Shown piece by piece: positions 12,765 to 19,732 of a DNA stretch of 23,126 nucleotides. Source of the stretch: Paulinella micropora (lineage: Eukaryota; Cercozoa; Imbricatea; Euglyphida); assembly GCA_009731375.1 (NCBI GenBank), contig BJOX01000194.1, positions 815,767-838,892 of the forward strand, read 5' to 3'. The notes under the pieces were generated by a model that saw only the letters and a program-made list of their open reading frames with translations, searched no databases and was not told the DNA's origin. How positions within the stretch are numbered: position 1 is the stretch's first letter; each line of letters begins with the position of its first letter. A program made the translations under genes and the position numbers.

Positions 12765-14490
12765 TTTTCTTTTGTTTCTTCTTCTTTTTTTTTTTTTCTT
12801 CTTCTTTTTCTTTTTTTTCTTCTTTTTCTTCTTCTTTTTCTTCTTTTTCTTCTTCTTCTTCTTCTTCTTCTTCTTTTTCTTCTTCTTTTTCTTTTTCTTC
12901 TTTTTCTTCTTCTTCTTCTTCTTCTTCTTCTTCTTCTTCTTCTTCTTCTTCTTCTTTTTCTTCTTTTTCTTCTTTTTCTTCTTTTTCTTCTTTTTCTTCT
13001 TTTTCTTCTTCTTTTTTTTCTTTTTCTTCTTCTTTTTCTTCTTCTTTTTCTTCTTTTTCTTCTTCTTTTTCTTTCTTCTTTTTCTTTTTTTTCTTCTGCT
13101 TTTTCTTCTGTTTTTTCTTCTTTTTCTTCTTTTTCTTCTTCTTCTTCTTCTTCTTCTTCTTCTTTTTCTTTTTCTTCTTCTTCTTCTTTTTCTTCTTCTT
13201 CTTCTTCTTCTTCTTCTTCTTTTTCGTCTTTTTCTTCTTTTTCTTCTTCTTTTTCTTCTTCTTTTTCTTCTTTTTTCTTTTTTCTTTTTCTTCTTCTTTT
13301 TCTTCTTCTTTTTCTTCTACTTCTTTTTCTTCTTCTTTTTCTTCTTCTTTCTCTTCTTTTTCTTGTTCTTCTTTTTCTTCTTCTTTTTCTTCTTCTTCTT
13401 CTTCTTTCTCTTCTTCTTCTTCTTCTTTTTCTTGTTTTTCTTCTTTCTTTTTCTTCTTCTTTTTCTTCTTCTTTTTCTTCTTCTTTTTCTTCTTCTTTTT
13501 CTTTTTCTTCTTTTTCTTCTTCTTCTTCTTCTTCTTCTTCTTCTTCTTCTTCTTCTTTTTCTTCTTTTTTTCTTCTTTTTCTTCTTCTTTTTCTTCTTCT
13601 TTTTCTTTTGTTTCTTCTTCTTTTTCTTTTGTTTCTTCTTCTTTTTCTTTTTTTCTTCTTCTTTTTCTTTTTTTTCTTCTTGTTTTTCTTCTTCTTCTTC
13701 TTCTTCTTCTTTTTCTTCTTCTTTTTCTTCTTCTTTTTCTTTTTCTTCTTTTTCTTCTTCTTCTTCTTCTTCTTCTTTTTCTTCTTTTTCTTCTTTTTCT
13801 TCTTTTTCTTCTTCTTTTTCTTCTTCTTTTTCTTCTTTTTCTTCTTTTTCTTCTTTTTCTTCTTTTCTTTTTTTTCTTCTTCTTTTTCTTTTTTCTTCTT
13901 TTTCTTTTTTTCTTCTGCTTTGTCTTCTGTTTTTTCTTCTTTTTCTTCTTTTCTTCTTCTTCTTCTTCTTCTTCTTCTTCTTCTTCTTCTTCTTTTTCTT
14001 CTTCTTTTTCTTCTTCTTTTTCTTCTTTTTCTTCTTTTTCTTCTTTTTTTTCTTCTTTTTTTTCTTCTTCTTTTTCTTCTTCTTCTTCTTCTTCTTCTTC
14101 TTCTTTTTTTCTTCTTTTTCTTCTTCTTCTTCTTCTTCTTTTTCTTCTTTTTCTTTTGTTTCTTCTTCTTTTTCTTTTTTTCTTCTTCTTTTTCTTTTTT
14201 TTCTTCTTGTTTTTCTTCTTCTTCTTCTTCTTCTTTTTCTTCTTCTTTTTCTTCTTCTTTTTCTTTTTCTTCTTTTTCTTCTTCTTCTTCTTCTTCTTCT
14301 TCTTTTTCTTCTTCTTTTTCTTCTTTTTCTTCTTTTTCTTCTTTTTCTTCTTTTTCTTCTTCTTTTTCTTCTTTTTCTTCTTCTTTTTCTTCTTTTTCTT
14401 CTTTTTCTTCTTTTCTTTTTTTTCTTCTTCTTTTTCTTTCTTCTTCTTCTTTTCTTTTTTTTCTTCTGCTTTTTCTTCTGTTTTTTCTTC
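12765..14490. repeat. Alternating C/D marker modules
   Basis: Two further marks alternate in this part of the array. Mark C is TTTTCTTTTGTTTCTTC (near 12765, 13605, 13624 and 14150; relatives near 8744, 9515 and 12265). Mark D is CTTCTGCTTTTTCTTCTG followed by T6 (near 13092, 13913 and 14461; relatives near 6018 and 7263). The order C-D-C-D-C-D indicates a higher-order unit of roughly 550-820 bp repeated about three times with length changes. Confidence 0.65.
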
Positions 14491-14970
14491 TTTTTCTTCT
14501 TTTTCTTCTTCTTCTTCTTCTTCTTCTTCTTCTTCTTCTTTTTCTTCTTCTTCTTCTTCTTCTTCTTCTTCTTTTTCTTCTTTTTCTTCTTTTTCTTCTT
14601 TTTCTTCTTTTTCTTCTTCTTTTTCTTCTTCTTTTTCTTCTTCATTTTCTTCTTCATTTTCTTCTTCTTCTTCTTCTTCTTCAATTTCTTCTTCTTCTTC
14701 TTCTTCTTCTTCTTCTTTTTCTTTTTCTTCTTCTTTTTCTTCTTCTTTTTCTTCTTCTTTTTCTTCCTTCTCCTTCTTTTTTCTTCTTTTTCTTCCTCTT
14801 CTTCTTCTTCTTCTTCTTCTTTTTCTTCTTTTTCTTCTTCCTTTTCTTCTTCTTTTTCTTCTTCTTCTTCTTCTTCTTCTTCTTTTTCTTCTTCTTCTTT
14901 TTATTTTTCTTTTTTCTTCTTCTTTTTCTTTTTTCTTCTTCTTCTTCTTCTTCTTCTTCTTCTTCTTCTT

Positions 14971-15052
14971 CTGCTTCTGCTTCTGCTTCTGCTTCTGCTT
15001 CTGCTTCTGCTTCTGCTTCTGCTTCTGCTTCTGCTTCTGCTTCTGCTTCTGC
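14971..15052. repeat. (CTGCTT)n block at a gap edge
   Basis: A clean hexamer run of about 13.7 units of CTGCTT begins abruptly after plain TTC sequence and continues into the 931-N gap, so its length is not known. It combines a CTG-like and a CTT step. No comparable run occurs elsewhere in the array, although single CTGCTTC steps are the hallmark of module family A. Confidence 0.95.
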
Positions 15053-15983
15053 NNNNNNNNNNNNNNNNNNNNNNNNNNNNNNNNNNNNNNNNNNNNNNNN
15101 NNNNNNNNNNNNNNNNNNNNNNNNNNNNNNNNNNNNNNNNNNNNNNNNNNNNNNNNNNNNNNNNNNNNNNNNNNNNNNNNNNNNNNNNNNNNNNNNNNNN
15201 NNNNNNNNNNNNNNNNNNNNNNNNNNNNNNNNNNNNNNNNNNNNNNNNNNNNNNNNNNNNNNNNNNNNNNNNNNNNNNNNNNNNNNNNNNNNNNNNNNNN
15301 NNNNNNNNNNNNNNNNNNNNNNNNNNNNNNNNNNNNNNNNNNNNNNNNNNNNNNNNNNNNNNNNNNNNNNNNNNNNNNNNNNNNNNNNNNNNNNNNNNNN
15401 NNNNNNNNNNNNNNNNNNNNNNNNNNNNNNNNNNNNNNNNNNNNNNNNNNNNNNNNNNNNNNNNNNNNNNNNNNNNNNNNNNNNNNNNNNNNNNNNNNNN
15501 NNNNNNNNNNNNNNNNNNNNNNNNNNNNNNNNNNNNNNNNNNNNNNNNNNNNNNNNNNNNNNNNNNNNNNNNNNNNNNNNNNNNNNNNNNNNNNNNNNNN
15601 NNNNNNNNNNNNNNNNNNNNNNNNNNNNNNNNNNNNNNNNNNNNNNNNNNNNNNNNNNNNNNNNNNNNNNNNNNNNNNNNNNNNNNNNNNNNNNNNNNNN
15701 NNNNNNNNNNNNNNNNNNNNNNNNNNNNNNNNNNNNNNNNNNNNNNNNNNNNNNNNNNNNNNNNNNNNNNNNNNNNNNNNNNNNNNNNNNNNNNNNNNNN
15801 NNNNNNNNNNNNNNNNNNNNNNNNNNNNNNNNNNNNNNNNNNNNNNNNNNNNNNNNNNNNNNNNNNNNNNNNNNNNNNNNNNNNNNNNNNNNNNNNNNNN
15901 NNNNNNNNNNNNNNNNNNNNNNNNNNNNNNNNNNNNNNNNNNNNNNNNNNNNNNNNNNNNNNNNNNNNNNNNNNNNNNNNNNN
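15053..15983. other. Assembly gap (931 N)
   Basis: The gap lies between the CTGCTT hexamer run and a perfect TTC run. Both flanks are simple repeats, so the missing DNA is probably repeat too, and the estimated size may be inaccurate. Confidence 0.99.
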
Positions 15984-16099
15984 TTCTTCTTCTTCTTCTT
16001 CTTCTTCTTCTTCTTCTTCTTCTTCTTCTTCTTCTTCTTCTTCTTCTTCTTCTTCTTCTTCTTCTTCTTCTTCTTCTTCTTCTTCTTCTTCTTCTTCTT

Positions 16100-16129
<30 letters not shown>
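15984..16129. repeat. Uninterrupted (TTC)48 at the array boundary
   Basis: This is 146 bp of perfect TTC with no variant, ending at the unique island. The purest triplet tract of the whole array lies at its edge, next to non-repeat DNA. Pure GAA/TTC tracts of this length belong to the unstable class known from expansion disorders. Confidence 0.97.
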
Positions 16130-16130
<1 letters not shown>

Positions 16131-16346
16131 TAAGCAAAACCAGAAGTGGTAGTCACCTTCCTCAAAAAACGGGTCTGATGGGGCCCAGGTAAAAAACCTG
16201 GTTTTTGAGTCGACCCCCTGAGACCTTCTATCGCTGCATTTTTGCACAAACTCCGCTCACACCCTGGGCTAACTGTGTTTGGAGGCGTTCCTTTTCCTCG
16301 GCCAACAGAAAGGTAATGATACGGCCGACGCAGGCACTGCGCTCTC

Positions 16347-16348
<2 letters not shown>
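16130..16348 (-). mobile_element. Unique GC-richer island, possibly a degenerate SINE
   Basis: 219 bp of non-repeat sequence separate the TTC and GT arrays. I do not recognise it as a gene. On the minus strand, GAGCGGAGTTTG (16247-16258) resembles a Pol III A box and GGGTCGACTCA (16206-16216) resembles a B box. Their starts are 42 nt apart, close to tRNA spacing. Read this way, the 3' end of the element would lead directly into the AAG array, as a SINE simple-repeat tail would. Both boxes have mismatches and the acceptor stem is not evident, so the SINE reading is tentative. One minus frame is open through the whole island, which may be chance. Confidence 0.3.
16161..16225. repeat. Nested inverted repeats in the island
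   Basis: CCAGGT (16185-16190) and ACCTGG (16196-16201) form a perfect 6-bp stem around A5. Around it, GGTCTGATGGGG (16172-16183) pairs with CCCCCTGAGACC (16214-16225) at 10 of 12 positions. As an alternative outer arm, CTCAAAAA (16161-16168) pairs with TTTTTGAG (16202-16209). The structure could fold as a hairpin in DNA or RNA; no terminator or known RNA family is recognised. Confidence 0.6.
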
Positions 16349-16419
<71 letters not shown>

Positions 16420-16452
16420 GTGTGTGTTTGTGTGTGTGTGTGTGCGTGTGCA

Positions 16453-16488
<36 letters not shown>

Positions 16489-16647
16489 TGTGTGTCTACA
16501 GACACACACAGACACACACACACACACAGACACACACACACACACACACACACATGCACACGCACACACACACATGTACATCTAGTACATGTGTCTGTGT
16601 CTGTGTGTGTGTATGTGTGTGTGTGTGTGTGTGTCTGTGTGTGTGTG

Positions 16648-16701
<54 letters not shown>

Positions 16702-16713
16702 TGTGTGTGTGTG
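16349..16713. repeat. GT / CA / GT dinucleotide block in inverted order
   Basis: A (TG)n run to about 16495 switches at TGTGTCTACAGACACA to (CA)n, then back to (GT)n after CATGTACATCTAGTACATG. The arms are therefore self-complementary at two centres about 90 bp apart. Alternating purine-pyrimidine sequence of this kind is known to adopt Z-DNA under supercoiling, and the switches allow cruciforms. Apparent Cys-Val and Thr-His open frames here are repeat artefacts. Confidence 0.93.
16570..16594. repeat. Perfect 10-bp inverted repeat at the CA to GT switch
   Basis: ACACATGTAC at 16570-16579 and GTACATGTGT at 16585-16594 are exact reverse complements with a 5-nt loop ATCTA. The palindrome marks the point where the dinucleotide run reverses orientation. 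Confidence 0.9.
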
Positions 16714-16723
16714 NNNNNNNNNN
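16714..16723. other. Assembly gap (10 N)
   Basis: A ten-N placeholder inside the GT run; the real GT tract length is unknown. Confidence 0.98.
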
Positions 16724-16882
16724 GTGTGTGTGTGTGTGTGCGTGTGTGTACATGTGCGTGTGTGTGTGTGTCTGTGTGTGTGTGTGTGTGTGTGTGTCTG
16801 TGTCTGTGTGTGTGTGCACGTGTGTGTGTGTGTGTACATGCGTGTGTTGTATGTACGTATGTGTATGTAAGTATGTATGTAC

Positions 16883-16915
<33 letters not shown>

Positions 16916-16943
16916 TGTATGTATACATGTATGTATGACATAC

Positions 16944-16974
<31 letters not shown>

Positions 16975-17253
16975 TGTATGTATGTCTAGTATGTCTAGTA
17001 TGTATGTATGCATGTATGTATGCATGCATGCATGCATGCTTGTATGCACGTGCGTGTCTGTGTGTGTCTGTGTGTGTGCGTGCGTGCGTGTGTGTGTGTG
17101 TTTGTGTGTGTGTGTGTATGTGTGTACATGTGCGTGTGTGTGTGTGTCTGTGTGTGTGTGTGTGCGTGTGTGTATGTGTGTGTCTGTGTGTGTGTGTGTG
17201 TGCACGTGTGTGTGCACGTGTGTGTGTGTGTGTGTACATGTGTGTGTTGCATG

Positions 17254-17284
<31 letters not shown>

Positions 17285-17402
17285 GTATGTATGTATGTAT
17301 GTATGTATGTCTAGTATGTCTAGTATGTATGTATGTATGTATGTATGTATGTATGCATGCATGCATGCATGCTTGTATGCACGTGCGTGTCTGTGTGTGT
17401 CT

Positions 17403-17435
<33 letters not shown>

Positions 17436-17695
17436 CGTACATGTGCGTGTGTGTGTGTCTGTGTGTGTGTGTGTGTCTGTGTCTGTGTCTGTGTGTGTGT
17501 GTGTGCACGTGTGTGTGTGTGTGTGTACATGTGTGTGGACCTGTGTGTTGTATGTATGTATGTATGTAAGTATGTATGTAAGTATGTATGTATGTATGTA
17601 TGTATGTATGTCTAGTGTGTCTAGTATGTATGTATGTATGTATGTATGTATGTATGCATGCATGCATGCTTGTATGTATGTATGTATGTATGTAC
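16724..17695. repeat. Threefold higher-order satellite: GT, GTAT, CTAG and TGCA blocks
   Basis: Three consecutive units share one order: GT-rich block with CACGTG, TGTACATG then GTGTGTTG, (GTAT)n, a doubled GTCTAGTATG, more (GTAT)n, (GCAT)n, then GCTTGTATG. In units 1 and 2 this continues as CACGTGCGTGTCTG; the third ends in GTAT repeats. The GTCTAG marks are at 16984, 17309 and 17610, and GCTTGTATG at 17038, 17371 and 17668, giving periods of about 300-333 bp. In unit 3 one CTAGTATG has become CTAGTGTG. Almost the whole region alternates purine and pyrimidine. Long open frames reading Met-Tyr-Val-Cys are artefacts of the tetramer. Confidence 0.92.
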
Positions 17696-17934
17696 TAAAA
17701 ATAGTTGTTGGACTTCTTGCAAAACTAATCAATCTCAACACCGGTACCACATTACTACTTACTAAATTTCACTAATTTTCTTTTTTCATATCATACATAA
17801 TTTTTCTAAGAAAATAACTATTAGTTTTTTCCTTAATCTAATTGATTAAATAAGTAAATATCCCTGTGCATTAAATTTATATTAATATTTTCAAGTTCGA
17901 TTCGCCTGACTTTCTGACTTTGTTGTTTCCGCAG
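17696..17934 (+). other. AT-rich non-repeat DNA, probable intron
   Basis: About 240 bp of AT-rich sequence have no credible open frame. The last 25 bases form a strong pyrimidine-rich tract ending in CCGCAG, which I use as the 3' splice site for the exon starting at 17935. It is therefore read as the end of an intron whose start is upstream, possibly beyond the repeats. Confidence 0.5.
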
Positions 17935-18741
17935 GCTGGAGTAGATTAAAACATACAAAAAATTTATGTAAAACTCTCATATTGATGTCAGAAAATGAAA
18001 CTGTGCACTGTACAAGTAATAAGTAGGTATGTCTGGAAAGGGTGTAGGTCTGCCTGCATTCATACAATGACACACACAAAGAAAGGAAAATAAAAGTAAC
18101 TCTCCACATTTCACGAAAATAAAAGTAACTCTCTCTCTCTCTCAAATGTAAACTGCTTAATTCATATGTATTGTTCAGGTATAACCATGTTGGATGCTCC
18201 AATTGCTTCAACATATCTATGTTTGACCATCTGAAGTGGGCAAACAGTAAGGTTTCTTATAAAATTTATCTTGCCACTTATACAAAAATAATTTCTTTCT
18301 TTCTTTTCTTTCTTTCTTTCTTTTTTTTTTTTTTTCTTATCTTACATGGTAAATTGATGCAGGCTGCAGAGCAGGGAAACAGTGCCTTGAAAAAAATCAA
18401 GTAATTTGTATGTTGTTGTTTCCTTGCAAACATTTTTTTTCTTGTATGTTACGTTGTAGATCGCAAGTTTCATACATGACGCAAAAGCACATGCATATTT
18501 CTGTCAACTTATTTTTGAGTTTGGAACGTGAACGTATCATCAAGTAAGTACAATCTCATTCTTGATTGATATGATCTGTGTTTTCATACAAGAATTTTTT
18601 TTTTTTTTTTTTTTTTTTTCCTCCTGTTTGTGCAGCACGCTAAAGCAACTTCAATCTACTACTCAGACAACAGCAGGTCAACTTTCCTTGGAAATATTTT
18701 TAGCTAGGAACAAGGAAGTGCTACAGTTCAAAAGAACTTAG
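17935..18741 (+). CDS. 3' end of a spliced gene, five exons, product unknown
   Basis: Exons are read at 17935-18022, 18179-18246, 18370-18400, 18460-18543 and 18636-18741. Acceptors follow good pyrimidine tracts (TTTCCGCAG, ATTGTTCAG, GGCTGCAG, CGTTGTAG, TTTGTGCAG). Donors are GTAGGT, GTAAGG, GTAATT and GTAAGT. Introns are 156, 123, 59 and 92 bp. In this chain the phases agree at all four junctions and one frame stays open for 124 residues to TAG at 18739. Exon 1 enters after one base of a codon, so upstream exons are missing. The peptide has Cys in NLCKT, VHCTS and VGCSNCF, two NxS/T sequons (NET, NIS), and a probable helix around LERERIINTLKQLQ; the end is LQFKRT. Exon 3 has a second acceptor at 18363 that would shift the frame. 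I recognise no family. RNA support is needed to confirm it. Confidence 0.55.
18086..18143 (+). repeat. 29-bp-spaced direct repeat ending in a CT tract
   Basis: GAAAATAAAAGTAACTCTC occurs at 18086-18104 and again at 18115-18133. The second copy runs into a CT microsatellite ending near 18143. In the gene reading above, this CT run lies in intron 1, about 35 bp before the exon 2 acceptor. Confidence 0.9.
18293..18335 (+). repeat. (TTTC)n followed by a T run
   Basis: An imperfect TTTC tetramer run ends in about 15 T. It lies 28-35 bp upstream of the paired acceptors of exon 3 and would act as an extended polypyrimidine tract. Confidence 0.93.
18595..18619 (+). repeat. T25 tract before the last exon
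   Basis: Twenty-five T followed by CCTCCTGTTTGTGCAG form one of the strongest 3' splice-site contexts in the window. Its length is probably polymorphic and hard to sequence. Confidence 0.95.
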
Positions 18742-18792
18742 TGTTAGTATTAGTGTTAGAATAGTTAGTGTTAGCGTCAGTGTTAGTGTTAG
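18738..18792 (+). repeat. TTAGTG hexamer repeat
   Basis: An imperfect repeat of TTAGTG with TTAGTA and TTAGCG variants begins exactly at the proposed stop codon of the plus-strand gene. It resembles telomeric TTAGGG in spelling but is never TTAGGG. Confidence 0.85.
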
Positions 18793-18839
18793 ATTTTTAG
18801 TTGACACTATAAAGCACAAGCGAGCTTGGAGAAATTTAA

Positions 18840-18844
18840 CCCCC

Positions 18845-18903
<59 letters not shown>
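18840..18903 (+). repeat. C5-T-C58 homopolymer tract
   Basis: Five C, one T, then 58 consecutive C. The complementary G58 would be a strong G-quadruplex former and the C strand an i-motif former. It would lie in the 3' untranslated region of the proposed gene. Homopolymer length is unreliable in most assemblies. Confidence 0.95.
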
Positions 18904-19025
18904 AGGCCAGTCTAACGGCCAAACCTGATATGTCCTATTTGCTCTCGTGCTGCTGTCCAAAATCATTGTAAATCGTGTTGTTTTACATCAAATTGAAGAA
19001 AAGTTAATGAATTAGTATTATTTTC

Positions 19026-19031
19026 AATAAA
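19026..19031 (+). promoter_or_regulatory. Possible polyadenylation signal AATAAA
   Basis: AATAAA lies 285 bp after the proposed stop codon and is the first canonical signal I see downstream. The motif is common in AT-rich DNA; others occur near 19150. Confidence 0.35.
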
Positions 19032-19089
19032 TTTACACGTTTGGAAATATATGCAATCACTAATTGTTCACTAACGGCTTCATACATGG

Positions 19090-19580
19090 TTTGAATTCAA
19101 ATTTGAATATTGACACTTGAGCTTTTCAAACTTATTGGATAAACATATAAATAAAATATTTACCAAACAGCTTGTCTATCCAACACTGTCCGGCTGAGTT
19201 CCATTACGAAACATATCGGTCATGATAGCTGAAATGATCACAACATTGAAAGTAACCGTTAGGAAAGGCGCGGCTACTGGTTTGAATTCAAATTTTAATG
19301 TTGACACTTGAGCTTTTCAAACTTATTAGATAAATATTTTTTTTAAAAAAACTAAATAGCATGTCCATCCGATATGTTTCGGCTGAGTTCCATTCCAAAA
19401 CATATCAATCATTATCATGATAGCTGAAATGACCACAAAAAAGTGCAGTGACTGTTAGAAAATCAGGCTACTCATTTGAAACTAAATTGGAATATTGACG
19501 GCGCGGCTTGAGCTTTTCAAACTTTTTAGATAAATATATAAATGAAATATTAATATTTAGCAAATAGCATGTCCATTATT
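19090..19580. repeat. Tandem repeat of about 192 bp, 2.5 copies
   Basis: Copies start at 19090, 19281 and 19475 (periods 191 and 194); the third is cut off near 19580. Shared strings include TTTGAATTCAAATTT (copies 1 and 2), TTGAGCTTTTCAAACTT (all three), CGGCTGAGTTCCATT (1 and 2), CATGATAGCTGAAATGA (1 and 2) and AGCATGTCCAT (2 and 3). Many substitutions and small indels separate the copies, so the duplication is old. No coding frame is conserved. It may be a minisatellite or local tandem duplication; no known family is recognised. Confidence 0.88.
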
Positions 19581-19732
19581 TCTGCAAAAGTCCGCACGTT
19601 GTGGTCACTACATCAGTATGTCCGAGTCGGGGACAACCTCCCAGATGTGCTTTATAAGATAGTATTAATATCTTTTTCAAGTTTACCACAACTTCCCTGG
19701 CTTACTTTTTGTGATCATGATGATGACCCGAA

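Larger units (their letters stand above)
7976..14900. repeat. Marker-module family B within the TTC array
   Basis: A second recurring block starts with TTCCTTC, then a T6 run, then TTCCTC, then TTCCTTTTCTTCTTCTTTTC or a variant. After that come a short 12-mer run and often two T8 runs separated by CTTC. Copies start near 7976, 8410, 9225, 10199, 10521, 12431 and 14763. The copies share single-base variants in the same order, so they are duplicated units of several hundred bp. Family A marks dominate before about 5.6 kb and family B after about 8 kb, giving the array two domains. Confidence 0.7.
1..16129. repeat. 16-kb polypyrimidine (TTC)n / TTTTTCTTCTTC array
   Basis: The plus strand is almost only T and C from the window edge to 16129, apart from two large gaps and one small one. 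The basic units are TTC and a 12-mer TTTTTCTTCTTC, with scattered C-to-G, T-to-A and T-to-C changes. No TTC permutation on either strand is a stop codon, so all six frames stay open for kilobases and translate to poly F/L/S or K/E/R; I do not regard these as genes. I found no AG dinucleotide in the plus strand before 16133. Homopurine-homopyrimidine mirror repeats of the GAA/TTC class are known to form intramolecular triplexes, so H-DNA is expected here. The left end is outside the window. Confidence 0.97.

Noticed and set aside
1558-16192. Plus-strand open frames of more than 3500 codons, rich in Phe, Leu and Ser
   Set aside because: They arise because TTC, TCT and CTT repeats contain no stop codon, and they run through N gaps. 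There is no start context, domain or codon signal.
16315-16325. AATGATACGGC, matching the start of a common sequencing adapter
   Set aside because: Only 11 bases match before divergence, and it sits within continuous genomic-looking sequence with no further adapter bases.
16279-16350. Peptide containing GNDTADAG, similar to the GNxxAD motif of retroelement RNase H
   Set aside because: Only a handful of residues match, a stop lies just upstream at 16270, and no other RNase H motif is present in the island.
692-16453. Minus-strand Lys/Glu/Arg-rich open frames
   Set aside because: These are reverse-complement shadows of the same array. Most apparent Met starts are the CAT of the recurring TTCATC mark.
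16724-17695. CRISPR-like spaced repeats
   Set aside because: The three units are long composites of microsatellites with no unique spacers, in a eukaryotic context.
16205-17775. Cys-Val, Thr-His and Met-Tyr-Val-Cys open frames
   Set aside because: They are translations of GT, CA and GTAT microsatellites, overlapping on both strands.
17891-18214. 107-codon minus-strand open frame
   Set aside because: It is AT-rich, has no recognisable motif, and overlaps the plus-strand exons and splice sites that form a more coherent model.
18738-18792. Telomere or interstitial telomere repeat
   Set aside because: The unit is TTAGTG with variants; TTAGGG never occurs and the run is short and imperfect.
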